Positions 17,891 through 26,672 of a stretch of 64,000 bases of DNA are shown piece by piece. Position 1 is the first letter of the stretch, and each line of letters begins with the position of its first letter. The stretch is from Sediminicola sp963974715 (GTDB lineage: Bacteria > Bacteroidota > Bacteroidia > Flavobacteriales > Flavobacteriaceae): positions 247,152-311,151 of the forward strand of contig CAXBDK010000005.1 of the NCBI GenBank assembly GCA_963974715.1, read 5' to 3'. A program made the translations under genes and the position numbers. Below the pieces are notes generated by a model. That model worked only from the letters and a program-made list of their open reading frames with translations, searched no databases and had not been told where the DNA came from.

Positions 17891-18622
17891 ATGAAAAAAA
17901 GCATTATTAAAGTAGATCCCGTCAAATCCTTCAACGATCGCAGGCGATTTTTGAAATTGGGAGGTATGGGAATAGTAGGTGTTGGCCTTTTGGTAGCCTG
18001 TAGCAACGATGACAATGGGGATGATGGTATGATGCCCCCTCCGGATGGAATATTCGATCTTGGGGAGGGAGATCTTGGGGTCCTGAACTATGCGTATGCC
18101 CTGGAACAGTTGGAGGCCGATTTTTACACGAAGGTGGTAAATTCATTTTATTCAGGAATCTCCGATGAGGAAAGACAGGTGCTTACGGACCTTTACAACC
18201 ATGAGGTGAACCATAGAGAATTCTTTAAAACGGCCATTACCGCTGCCGTGGGAAGTAGTACCGAGCTTATTTTGCCAACACTTGAATTTGATTACGGCAA
18301 TCTAGATTTTGGAAATAGGGAACAGGTATTGAATACCGCCAGAACATTGGAAGATACGGGCGTTGCCGCCTACAACGGGGCAGGCAGGTTGATCCAGGAC
18401 CCAGGTTACCTTTTGTTGGCCGGAAAAATCGTCTCGGTGGAAGCTAGGCATGCCTCCGCAATCCGAACCTTGATAAATCCCGGTTCGGCGGATTTTGCTG
18501 GTGATGATATCGTAACAGTGGATACAGGGTTAGATCTAGCAATGGATCCCTCCGACATTATAGCGGCCGTGGGTGCCACAGGGTTTATTAAAACCCAGTT
18601 TACCGCTCACAACCTACCTTAA
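17891..18622 (+). CDS. Ferritin-like domain lipoprotein with twin-arginine signal
   Basis: 243 residues. The N-terminus has a Tat-type motif DRRRFLKLGG followed by a hydrophobic stretch and LLVACS, so it looks like a Tat-exported lipoprotein. The ferritin-like body keeps probable di-metal ligands in four helices: LEQLEADFY, HEVNHREFF, LEDTGVAAY and VEARHAS. Proteins of this desiccation-related/ferritin_2 type are of unknown biochemical role; peroxide or metal handling in the periplasm is an inference. The next gene encodes a paralogue 24 nt downstream. Confidence 0.85.
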   Translation: MKKSIIKVDPVKSFNDRRRFLKLGGMGIVGVGLLVACSNDDNGDDGMMPPPDGIFDLGEGDLGVLNYAYALEQLEADFYTKVVNSFYSGISDEERQVLTDLYNHEVNHREFFKTAITAAVGSSTELILPTLEFDYGNLDFGNREQVLNTARTLEDTGVAAYNGAGRLIQDPGYLLLAGKIVSVEARHASAIRTLINPGSADFAGDDIVTVDTGLDLAMDPSDIIAAVGATGFIKTQFTAHNLP

Positions 18623-18646
18623 TTCTAACACTTTAAAGAGATAATT

Positions 18647-19483
18647 ATGAGCATAATAAAATTTTTGGACGAATTTACCACAGAAACCCTTTTGGAGGGT
18701 AGATCTTCAAGACGCGAAATATTCGGGACCTTGGGTTCCCTGTCGAAAAAAGCGGCCATGGCCGCCATCCCTTTTGGATTGGCCACCATGCCCAAAAAGG
18801 CTTTTGCGCAACAGATGACGGAAGCAGATCCAGTGGGTGCCCTTCAACTGGCGCTTACCTTGGAGTACTTGGAAGATGAATTTTATGACTTGGCTTTGCA
18901 GTCGGGCGTATTGCCAAGTGGAAGGCCTGAAACCGTTTACATGCAGATTTCCAAACACGAACAGGCCCATGTGGATTTTCTGATAGCCGGATTGGAAGGA
19001 GCTGGCGTTACACCTGTTTCAAAGCCCACTTTCGATTTCACCGTTGGCGGGATGTTCGATCCCTTTAATGATAACGGAATTGGTGCCGATACCGCATACG
19101 CACAACTTTTGGCACTTGCACAAGCGTTCGAGGACACCGGTGTAAGGGCCTACAAGGGGCAGGCAGGCAATCTATTGGGCTCCCCATTTTTAACGGCAGC
19201 CCTACAGATCCATTCGGTAGAGGCACGGCATGCCTCCGAAATTAGAAGGTTAAGGGGCTTAAAAGGTTGGATTACCAACAACGAACGAGGTACGGGAATG
19301 CCCGAAGCCACACAGGCGGTATACAATGGGGAGGAAAACATCACCCAAGGAGGATTGGATGTTACCTCGCTGGGAAGCGGATCCCCTTTTGGCATGGAAG
19401 CCGCTACAGAAGCATATGATGAAGCGCTTACCGGTGATGAGGCCGTAGCAATTGCGAGCCTTTTTATCGTAGCTGAAGAATAG
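18647..19483 (+). CDS. Ferritin-like domain protein with Tat-like signal peptide
   Basis: 278 residues. The signal region has SSRREIFGTLG, then an Ala-rich stretch and a probable cleavage after AFAQ, giving a soluble periplasmic protein. Ferritin-like helices carry LEYLEDEFY, HEQAHVDFL, FEDTGVRAY and VEARHASEI, the same ligand pattern as the upstream lipoprotein. A C-terminal extension of about 70 residues (ERGTGMPEA onward) is not in the neighbour. The pair is ended by a hairpin terminator. Confidence 0.85.
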   Translation: MSIIKFLDEFTTETLLEGRSSRREIFGTLGSLSKKAAMAAIPFGLATMPKKAFAQQMTEADPVGALQLALTLEYLEDEFYDLALQSGVLPSGRPETVYMQISKHEQAHVDFLIAGLEGAGVTPVSKPTFDFTVGGMFDPFNDNGIGADTAYAQLLALAQAFEDTGVRAYKGQAGNLLGSPFLTAALQIHSVEARHASEIRRLRGLKGWITNNERGTGMPEATQAVYNGEENITQGGLDVTSLGSGSPFGMEAATEAYDEALTGDEAVAIASLFIVAEE

Positions 19484-19511
19484 GTGTTGATTTTTGGTTA
19501 GGTTGTTGTGG

Positions 19512-19543
19512 ACCCATTCTCCCCTAGTTGGAGGATGGGTTTT
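19512..19543 (+). terminator. Terminator of the ferritin-like operon
   Basis: ACCCATTCTCC at 19512-19522 pairs with GGAGGATGGGT at 19530-19540 (one mismatch), with TTT directly after the stem. Confidence 0.7.
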
Positions 19544-19581
19544 CACATTTTACCTTTTAGCGATCTGAACCAAGTGGACAA

Positions 19582-21699
19582 TTACTTTTTAAGTATTACC
19601 TGTTTTTCGATTCCCAAACGTTTCATCTTGCCAAAAAGGGTCTTGTCCTTCATTTTTAGAATCTTGGCAGCTCCCTGCGGACCGCTCACACGCCATTGGG
19701 TATGTTGCAGGACCTTTATGATGTACTCCCGTTGCATAACTTCAAAAGAAGGGAAATCCCCTAGTTGAGGACGTTTTTCCATAGTGGGCATCCAGCTCCC
19801 GGGCGACAGGGTGTGGCCATTTTCAAGGATGACGGCCCTTTCGATCAGGTTTTCCAGTTCCCGAATGTTTCCGGGAAAAGAATATTCCATAAAGGCTTCC
19901 ACCATCTTTTTGGAAAGGCGTTTAAAGGCCTTGCCCGCTTTTAGCGAATATTTCTCCAAGAAATACTGGGCCAATAACGGAATATCCTCCTTTCGGGCCC
20001 GAAGCGGTATATTGTAGAGTGGGAACACATTTAAACGATAGAACAGATCCTCCCTAAAACTTCCTTCCTCCACCATTTTCCGTAGATCCCTATTGGTGGC
20101 AGCAATGATACGCACATCCACTTTTATGGGTTTGGTCCCTCCCAACTCATCAAATTCCGACTCCTGTAGCACCCGCAACAGTTTAGGTTGAAGCTCTAGG
20201 GGCAGTTCCCCGATTTCATCCAAAAAGAGGGTTCCACCATCCGCAAGGGCAAATTTTCCCAATTTGTGCTCCACAGCACCAGTAAAGGCGCCCCTTCTAT
20301 GTCCGAACAGTTCGCTCTCAATAAGTGCCTTGGGCAAAGTGGCACAATTGATCTTTATAAGGGGCCTGTCCTTTCTTTTGCTGTTGGCATGGAGGGCACT
20401 TGCCAGAAGTTCCTTTCCCGTGCCGGACTCCCCGGTGATCAGAACCGTCGTTTCCGTGGGGGCAACTAGGTCCACTTGCCGCAGGACCTTTTCATAGGCG
20501 GTGCTTTTATAAATGATCTTATCGTAGTTGAGGGCTTTGTTGATCTCTCCCTGAAGGTATTCATTTTCATTCTCCAAGCGAACCTGTAAGGATTTGATTT
20601 CCTCCAAGGCTTCGAACAATTTGAGGTCCCGCATCTTTCGGTCCGTAATATCCCTTACCACGGCACAGTTAAGGTCTTTGCCCTCATAGCACAAATGGTT
20701 GGCGGTAATGTCCACCGGAAATTTGGTGCCGTCCTTCCTCGCCATCATCCATTCGAAGCGAAGAGATCCCTTTTGAAGGATCTCCCTAAAATGTGTATGC
20801 CACCACTCTTGGGTAACCGCGGGATCCAAATCGTAAACGGTGGCACTTTTTAGCTGATTTTTAGAATGCCCCAACTTCTTGGGAACGGAATCGCTGTAAT
20901 GCACCAATTGGCCGTCCCCATCATACAGGAAGATGAGGTCTTCTGCATTATCGATGACCTCCTTGTACAATTTAAGGTCATTTTCCCGTCCCTGCTGATC
21001 GGTGATGTCCTGATAGACTCCGGTTACCTTATAGACCTTATCGCCTTTTAGAACCGGTTTCGCTACGGCCCGAATATATTTTTTGGGCATGTGGACCGTT
21101 TCCAGTACTTCATCAAAAGGAGTTACTTTTCGGATGGCACCGCTAAGGAGCGATTTCATTTTTTCGGGTTCCTTAAAATACCTGATAACATTTCCCGGTA
21201 ACAGATCCTCTTTTTCCAATGTCCCGAATATCGCCAAGGTTTCTGCGGTTACCATCAGCGATCCATCCTGAAGGTTCAGTTCCCACCCGCCCAAGGTGGC
21301 GATCTTGGTGGAACTGTCCATTAAATTTTGATAGAAACTGGTACGGGTAATATCGCTTACGATGGCACAGATCAATTTTTTTCCTTTATTTGAGAAAAAC
21401 TGGGCATAAACCCCTACCTCATAAAACTGGCCCTTTTTAGTTTTATGGGTGGCCCTGAAACTCTGTACCCCTTCCTTCGCCACAGTTTCCCAGTGCACCG
21501 CCCAACTTTCCGGGGTGGCCGTACTATTGATGTCGAAAATGCGCAGGCTCACTATCTCTGACTTCCCGTAGCCCATACGCTCGCAGAACTGTTCGTTCGC
21601 ATAAACTATCCGGCCCTGTTGGTCCATCCACATTACCTCGTAGGGCAAGTACTCCACCCACCAATCCTTAATGGGCGTTTCCCAGCTATTCTGTTCCAT
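19582..21699 (-). CDS. PAS-containing sigma-54-dependent transcriptional activator
   Basis: 705 residues. Two or three PAS-type sensory segments (about 15-125, 130-230 and 245-355; the last with FEWMMARKDGTKFPVDI) are joined by a short coiled coil to an AAA+ sigma-54 activation domain: Walker A GESGTGKE (about 419), GAFTGA loop (about 469) for contact with RpoN, Walker B GGTLFLDEIGE and the arginine finger region EDLFYRLNVFPL. A Fis-type helix-turn-helix closes it. No receiver or transmembrane domain, so it senses a cytoplasmic signal. It is divergent from pirin, whose promoter has a -24/-12-like sequence. Confidence 0.93.
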   Translation of the reverse strand: MEQNSWETPIKDWWVEYLPYEVMWMDQQGRIVYANEQFCERMGYGKSEIVSLRIFDINSTATPESWAVHWETVAKEGVQSFRATHKTKKGQFYEVGVYAQFFSNKGKKLICAIVSDITRTSFYQNLMDSSTKIATLGGWELNLQDGSLMVTAETLAIFGTLEKEDLLPGNVIRYFKEPEKMKSLLSGAIRKVTPFDEVLETVHMPKKYIRAVAKPVLKGDKVYKVTGVYQDITDQQGRENDLKLYKEVIDNAEDLIFLYDGDGQLVHYSDSVPKKLGHSKNQLKSATVYDLDPAVTQEWWHTHFREILQKGSLRFEWMMARKDGTKFPVDITANHLCYEGKDLNCAVVRDITDRKMRDLKLFEALEEIKSLQVRLENENEYLQGEINKALNYDKIIYKSTAYEKVLRQVDLVAPTETTVLITGESGTGKELLASALHANSKRKDRPLIKINCATLPKALIESELFGHRRGAFTGAVEHKLGKFALADGGTLFLDEIGELPLELQPKLLRVLQESEFDELGGTKPIKVDVRIIAATNRDLRKMVEEGSFREDLFYRLNVFPLYNIPLRARKEDIPLLAQYFLEKYSLKAGKAFKRLSKKMVEAFMEYSFPGNIRELENLIERAVILENGHTLSPGSWMPTMEKRPQLGDFPSFEVMQREYIIKVLQHTQWRVSGPQGAAKILKMKDKTLFGKMKRLGIEKQVILKK

Positions 21700-21760
21700 C
21701 TTTTTTCGGATTTCTCTTGAAATATATAATAATTATTCCATTATTTGAGAAATTTCGATA

Positions 21761-21787
21761 TATAAGGAATAAAAAATACTCCTTATA
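21761..21787. promoter_or_regulatory. Inverted repeat, candidate activator site between the EBP gene and pirin
   Basis: TATAAGGA at 21761-21768 and TCCTTATA at 21780-21787 form a perfect 8-bp dyad with an 11-nt spacer, about 50 bp upstream of the -24-like box of pirin. It could bind the adjacent enhancer-binding protein. Confidence 0.4.
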
Positions 21788-21822
21788 CCTTATAAACATC
21801 TGTTTATCAACCATATAATAGT

Positions 21823-21839
21823 TTGGCATTATTTTGGCC
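21823..21839 (+). promoter_or_regulatory. Candidate sigma-54 -24/-12 promoter of pirin
   Basis: TTGGCAT, then TATTT, then TGGCC. The invariant GG and GC are 12 bp apart, as sigma-54 requires. It lies 34 nt before the pirin ATG and faces away from the sigma-54 activator gene. Confidence 0.5.
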
Positions 21840-21872
21840 CATTGCTTATGAAAATAAAATACATTCAATATC

Positions 21873-22586
21873 ATGAAAACAGTCTTTCACAAAGCGGATA
21901 GCAGGGGCGATGCCAACCACGGTTGGTTGCATTCCAAACATACATTCAGTTTCGCCAATTACCATGATCCCGAAAGGATGAATTTTGGCGCATTGAGGGT
22001 CCTGAACGATGATAAGGTTTCCGAAGCCATGGGATTTGGTACACATCCCCACCAAAACATGGAAATTATCTCCATTCCCCTCGAGGGAGATCTGGAACAC
22101 AAGGACAGTATGGGCAACAGCACCGTTATAAGACAAGGGGACATACAGGTCATGAGTGCCGGTACCGGTATAAGGCACAGTGAATATAATGCCAATAAGG
22201 ACATACCCGTAAAATTTTTACAGATCTGGATCTTTCCGAACAAACAGAACGTACAGCCCCGGTATGGACAGTTGACCTTGGAACCGAACGATCGAAAAAA
22301 CAAATTGCAACAGGTGCTGTCGCCCGACCCTGACGATGCGGGCGTTTGGATCCATCAGGATGCCTGGTTCCATATGACCGATATGGAGATGGGCAACAGT
22401 CAACAATATAGCTTGAAAGACCCTATAAAAAATGGCGTGTATGCCTTCCTTCTTCAAGGGAAGGCCACCATAGGAGGTATTTCCCTAGAAAAAAGGGACG
22501 GGCTGGGAATATGGGAAACCGACAAATTTGAAATAAAGGCCGATAGCAATGCGGAAATATTGCTCATGGAGGTTCCCATGCTGTAG
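21873..22586 (+). CDS. Pirin family protein (YhhW/quercetinase-like bicupin)
   Basis: 237 residues. The N-terminal cupin has the pirin metal site GFGTHPHQNMEIISIPLEGDLEHKDS with the later GTGIRHSE; the second cupin (about 140-237) is degenerate. Relatives bind Fe and may oxidise quercetin or act as redox sensors; in bacteria they often respond to oxidative or electrophile stress. First gene of a probable two-gene operon with yceI, 55 nt apart. The promoter and divergent regulator suggest RpoN control. Confidence 0.93.
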   Translation: MKTVFHKADSRGDANHGWLHSKHTFSFANYHDPERMNFGALRVLNDDKVSEAMGFGTHPHQNMEIISIPLEGDLEHKDSMGNSTVIRQGDIQVMSAGTGIRHSEYNANKDIPVKFLQIWIFPNKQNVQPRYGQLTLEPNDRKNKLQQVLSPDPDDAGVWIHQDAWFHMTDMEMGNSQQYSLKDPIKNGVYAFLLQGKATIGGISLEKRDGLGIWETDKFEIKADSNAEILLMEVPML

Positions 22587-22641
22587 GAACCAACCAATTA
22601 AATGTATAACGTCCCGAAAGGGGACAAAAATTAAATGCAAA

Positions 22642-23166
22642 ATGGAAACAACAAACACACAATGGAACATAGATTCCACACACTCTGAAATAGGGTTCAA
22701 AGTAAAACACATGATGATTTCGACCGTTTCAGGTCACTTTGATGAATTTACGGCCAGCATTAACAGTGCCAAGGAGGATTTTAAAGGTGCCAAGTTCGAT
22801 TTCTCCGCCAAGGTGTCCTCTATCAACACCAAGAATGCGGATAGGGACAACCATCTAAGATCCAACGACTTCTTTAATGCGGAAGCCTATCCAGAATTGA
22901 AATTTATTTCCAAATCCTACGATGGTAACCAATTGGTGGGAGACCTGACCATAAAGGATGTCACCAAGGAAGTGGTATTGGATGTGGACTTTAACGGAAT
23001 TGCCGTCGATCCCTACGGACAGACCAAGGCAGGTTTTGAAATTACGGGTAAAATCAACAGAAAGGATTTCGGGCTTACATGGAGCGCCGTTACAGAGGCG
23101 GGCAGTATCGTGGTAGGCGATACCGTTACACTGCAGTTGGCGCTACAGTTCATCAAGGCGTCATAA
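22642..23166 (+). CDS. YceI family lipid-binding-like protein
   Basis: 174 residues. Signature WNIDSTHSEIGFKVKHMMISTVSGHFDEF, then GDLTIKDVTKEVVLDVDFNG and the last strand GDTVTLQLALQF. YceI proteins are lipocalin-like barrels that bind isoprenoids such as polyprenyl chains. No signal peptide is seen with ATG 22642 (METTNTQWN), so this one is cytoplasmic, unlike E. coli YceI. It sits directly downstream of pirin, a pairing common in Bacteroidota. Confidence 0.93.
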   Translation: METTNTQWNIDSTHSEIGFKVKHMMISTVSGHFDEFTASINSAKEDFKGAKFDFSAKVSSINTKNADRDNHLRSNDFFNAEAYPELKFISKSYDGNQLVGDLTIKDVTKEVVLDVDFNGIAVDPYGQTKAGFEITGKINRKDFGLTWSAVTEAGSIVVGDTVTLQLALQFIKAS

Positions 23167-23186
23167 CATCATAATGCGATCACCTA

Positions 23187-23219
23187 GGGGCTGGCGTGCA
23201 ATGCCGGCCCTTTGTTTTT
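23187..23219 (+). terminator. Terminator of the pirin-yceI operon
   Basis: GGGCTGGC at 23188-23195 pairs with GCCGGCCC at 23203-23210 (one G-U pair), followed by TTTGTTTTT. Confidence 0.8.
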
Positions 23220-23319
23220 ATGAGCGGGGTCAAAACAGCTGTTATCGAGCATTAGGGGGCATCGCCTTTTTCCAATTTGACAATCTATTTGCACATCATG
23301 CCCTATGTCCCAAAATAAG

Positions 23320-23327
23320 TATCTTTG
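23320..23327 (+). promoter_or_regulatory. Possible Bacteroidota -7 element
   Basis: TATCTTTG matches the TAnnTTTG consensus exactly. No well-spaced -33 TTG was found, so support is modest. Confidence 0.35.
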
Positions 23328-23388
23328 GCATTTGCTAACTTATTGTATACGTATGAAACCTGCCTGCCAACATTCGGTCCTGCCTACA

Positions 23389-24351
23389 ATGAACGTGGCC
23401 AAAAAAATAATCTTTCCCTTTCTTTTCTGGACCCTACTTCAAGATCCCCTATACGCCCAGAAAGGGTTTGTAACGGAAGCGGTATTTCCGGAGTTTTCCT
23501 ATCTTCAAAATATGCGCGATATTGCACTGGATGCCAATGGCACCGAGGCATACTTCACCGTTCAAAGTCCGCTGGGCGAACGCTCGGTACTGGTAAGGTG
23601 CCAAAAAAATGGATCTCGCTGGTCCGCACCTGAAATTGCTCCCTTCTCCGGTAGCTTCGACGATATGGAGCCCTTTTTGGACCCGAGCGGTCTACGACTT
23701 TATTTTGCGTCCAATAGGCCTTTGGACCCCTCTTCCGTAAAAACGAAGGATTTTGATATTTGGTACGTAGCTCGAAAATCGGTACAGGCGGATTGGGGAA
23801 AACCGATAAACTTGGGAGCACCCGTAAATACCGAACATGACGAATTTTATCCGTCCGTAAGTACCAACCAAAACGTGTACTTTACCTGCGCTGGCAGGGG
23901 TGGAAAGGGAAAGGACGATATCTTTATGGCGCAATGGGATGGGGACCGTTACCTTGAACCGGCTCCGTTAGATGACCATATCAATTCTGATGGGTACGAA
24001 TTCAACGCTTATGTGGCCCCGGACGAATCCTTCCTGCTATATAGCGCCTATCAAAGGGAAGATGGACTGGGAAGCGGGGATATTTACATAGCCCTTAAAA
24101 CAAAGGAGGGAGCGTGGGCCAAGGCCTTGCCCTTAGGGCCCAACATCAATTCTGAAAAGATGGACTATTGTCCCTTTATGGACACTAACAACAAAACCTT
24201 GTACTTTACCAGTAAAAGAAGTGCGATATCCAAAGATACCAAGTATGGAAACTTGAAGGCTGTCTTAACGGATATCGAACAATATGAAAACGGGAACAGT
24301 AGGATATACAAGGTATCCTTTGATCCGCGAACATTACGAACGGCCCATTGA
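23389..24351 (+). CDS. Exported PD40/TolB-like beta-propeller protein
   Basis: 320 residues from ATG 23389, which gives a signal peptide ending LYAQ; in-frame ATGs at 23353 and 23305 would lengthen it. The mature part contains four or more WD40-like PD40 repeats of the form DMEPFLDPSGLRLYFASNRP, DEFYPSVSTNQNVYFT and YEFNAYVAPDESFLLYSAY. Such propellers occur in TolB and OmpA-linked envelope proteins and probably mediate protein contacts; no enzyme motif was seen. Convergent with tamA. Confidence 0.85.
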   Translation: MNVAKKIIFPFLFWTLLQDPLYAQKGFVTEAVFPEFSYLQNMRDIALDANGTEAYFTVQSPLGERSVLVRCQKNGSRWSAPEIAPFSGSFDDMEPFLDPSGLRLYFASNRPLDPSSVKTKDFDIWYVARKSVQADWGKPINLGAPVNTEHDEFYPSVSTNQNVYFTCAGRGGKGKDDIFMAQWDGDRYLEPAPLDDHINSDGYEFNAYVAPDESFLLYSAYQREDGLGSGDIYIALKTKEGAWAKALPLGPNINSEKMDYCPFMDTNNKTLYFTSKRSAISKDTKYGNLKAVLTDIEQYENGNSRIYKVSFDPRTLRTAH

Positions 24352-24386
24352 TACTTCCGAAAAAATAATAAACTCGAAGGAATCCA

Positions 24387-26672
24387 TTAAAAGGGATATC
24401 CGATCGCAAAGTTGAGCACGGGATTGTTGAAATCGAAATCCAGGCGTTCCCCTTCCGGCAAAAAAGGCTTGCTAACGGGCACCGCCAGATCAAAGCGTAT
24501 GACAAAGTTTTGGATGTCCACCCTTAATCCGGCCCCCACCCCCACACCCAGTTCCTTGGTGAAATTGGAGGTGAACTTTCCACCGGGGAGGGATTCATTT
24601 TCCTTTAACAGCCAAACATTTCCCGCATCGGCAAAAAGGGCCCCTTTAAGGAAGGAGTACAAGGGAAACCGATATTCCAAATTTGCCTCCAACCTAATAT
24701 CGCCCGAGCGATCAAAAAAACTTTGGGATGCATTTGTCGATGTAGATTCATAGGTGCCAGGTCCCAAGGAGCGTATCCTAAAGGCCCTTACGCTATACGG
24801 TCCCCCTGAAAAATATTGTTTTGGGAACGGCAGTGCGGTCGAATTGCCGTACGCAAACCCTATCCCACCAAAGAGTCGTGTAACAAGGGTCTGTGACGGT
24901 CCTAGATTAAAGTAATACCGGAAATCCACATCAAACTTACTGTACTGCGCATATTCCGATCCCAAAAAGGTATTGTTGCCTTCCTCATCCTTGCCCTTAT
25001 CCAAAAGACTGAGCAAGTTTCCCGCCAGATCCAGGTTAAAATTGAAAAAGACCGGATTGTTCTTTTCCCTTTCACTTATTTCGCTATAGGTATAGGAATA
25101 GGTGAGCCCGGCGATAAACTGCTGTTCAAAGCTGCTCCTAAGGTATGGATTATCGCTCAGGATTTCCTCAAACTCGGGAGTGGTATTTGACAAGCGCACA
25201 AAATTCACACTGATCGGGTTAAGTTCATGGTACACATATTTGTTGGCATTCCAGGTATATCCAAAGGTGGTACTAAAGGAATTGAGACTGTAAAGTCCGC
25301 TCCTTTTAAGGTATTCCACACCCATCCCCACCTTTGTCTTTGGAACGGCATAGTCGAATTTGTCCTCCAAAGTAATGGGAAACAGCAATCTGGGAAAGAT
25401 CAGACCGGTATTCAATCCTAATTTGGTACTGCTCAGTCCCGCACTGTTCTTGCCCCCCAATTGTTTTTCATACCCGCCTTCGGCGGTTATGTTAAGGATT
25501 TCCCCTCCGTGGAACAGATTTCTATTGCTATAGGTGACCACCAGGGAGGGCCCCGCAAAATTATTGGATTTCGAAACGGCCTGCAGTTCGGTACGAATGG
25601 CCCTTTTGTTAAGGGGATATAGGTAAATATGGGCATCCAACCGACCGACATCTGTGGTGTCGGCAATGCTGTCGGACATCACCTCCGCATACCGGATATT
25701 TACGAATTTATAGGTTCCAATAGAGGAAAGTCGGTTACTGGTAAGCTTCGATTTCATCGGATCATAGGTATCCCCTTCCCTAAGGAGCACATAGGGAGCC
25801 AGCCGTTTTGGTTTAAAAAATAGGGTATCCTGTATATAATCGATCCCCTCATGGTCAATGGTGTCGTTTTGATCGTAGACCTTATCGATCGAGTAGTTTG
25901 GGTAGACTTTTACGGAATTGATGACATAAGGTACTGTGGATTTCTCCGGAACATCCTTTTTCATCCGCAAAAACAGATCGAAGCGTTTTGTATCATATCT
26001 ATTGGTATCCGCTTCAAAAATCAAAAAGTCGGCATTGAAATTATAATAACCCTTTCCCTTGAGGTCGGCATCCAAACGTTCCCGCTCCAATTTCATTTTC
26101 GATAGATCATAGCGTTCCCCTTTTTTTAGGACCGTTTCTCCCATACTTTTTGCGATTTCCCTGTAAATGGGCAATGCGTCGGTATCCAGCTGATAGGTTT
26201 CCAGTAAATAGGGATTGCCTACATTGGCCCGATAATCAATAGAGGCGGTTTTTGCGGAAGTATTGGTCTTGGAAGAAACGATGTTATTAAAAAAGCCCCG
26301 GTTCTCCAATCGGTTATTGATCAGTTCCATGGTTTTGATGGAGTCAACGTCGGAAAGGTATACGGGCTCCTCCCCTACTTTTTTGTTCAGGAATTTTTGG
26401 ATGAATCCGGGTTTTTCCCGTTGGGCCTTATAATGGGAATATAGTCCGACCCTCATTCCGAGAATTTTGGAATTGGGTTCGGGCCGCAGAAGGTCCTCCA
26501 GTTCCAGTTGTATGTCCTTTTGGCCTTTTACTTTTTCGGAGGTGTGGAGTTTTACATCCGCGCCGGTATAAAGCAGTTCGTCTTCCGGTATGAATTTTTT
26601 GACCGAGCACGAATGGACAAGCAATGCAAGACACATTGCCCAAGAGGTTCTTATAAGGCGATATTTACTCAA
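24387..26672 (-). CDS. tamA: TamA-like BamA/Omp85 family outer membrane lipoprotein
   Basis: 761 residues. Signal peptide with lipobox VHSCS, POTRA-like repeats from about 40 to 340, and a C-terminal Omp85 barrel with the FFSGGPYSVRAFRIRSLGPG (VRGF/Y-like) segment and a terminal strand ending IGYPF. With TamB it forms the translocation and assembly module that carries lipids or proteins to the outer membrane. The apparent start is TTG 26672, overlapping the tamB stop codon as TTGA, which suggests translational coupling; ATG 26636 would leave only a very short signal. Lipidation of a TamA is a Bacteroidota trait. Confidence 0.88.
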   Translation of the reverse strand: MSKYRLIRTSWAMCLALLVHSCSVKKFIPEDELLYTGADVKLHTSEKVKGQKDIQLELEDLLRPEPNSKILGMRVGLYSHYKAQREKPGFIQKFLNKKVGEEPVYLSDVDSIKTMELINNRLENRGFFNNIVSSKTNTSAKTASIDYRANVGNPYLLETYQLDTDALPIYREIAKSMGETVLKKGERYDLSKMKLERERLDADLKGKGYYNFNADFLIFEADTNRYDTKRFDLFLRMKKDVPEKSTVPYVINSVKVYPNYSIDKVYDQNDTIDHEGIDYIQDTLFFKPKRLAPYVLLREGDTYDPMKSKLTSNRLSSIGTYKFVNIRYAEVMSDSIADTTDVGRLDAHIYLYPLNKRAIRTELQAVSKSNNFAGPSLVVTYSNRNLFHGGEILNITAEGGYEKQLGGKNSAGLSSTKLGLNTGLIFPRLLFPITLEDKFDYAVPKTKVGMGVEYLKRSGLYSLNSFSTTFGYTWNANKYVYHELNPISVNFVRLSNTTPEFEEILSDNPYLRSSFEQQFIAGLTYSYTYSEISEREKNNPVFFNFNLDLAGNLLSLLDKGKDEEGNNTFLGSEYAQYSKFDVDFRYYFNLGPSQTLVTRLFGGIGFAYGNSTALPFPKQYFSGGPYSVRAFRIRSLGPGTYESTSTNASQSFFDRSGDIRLEANLEYRFPLYSFLKGALFADAGNVWLLKENESLPGGKFTSNFTKELGVGVGAGLRVDIQNFVIRFDLAVPVSKPFLPEGERLDFDFNNPVLNFAIGYPF

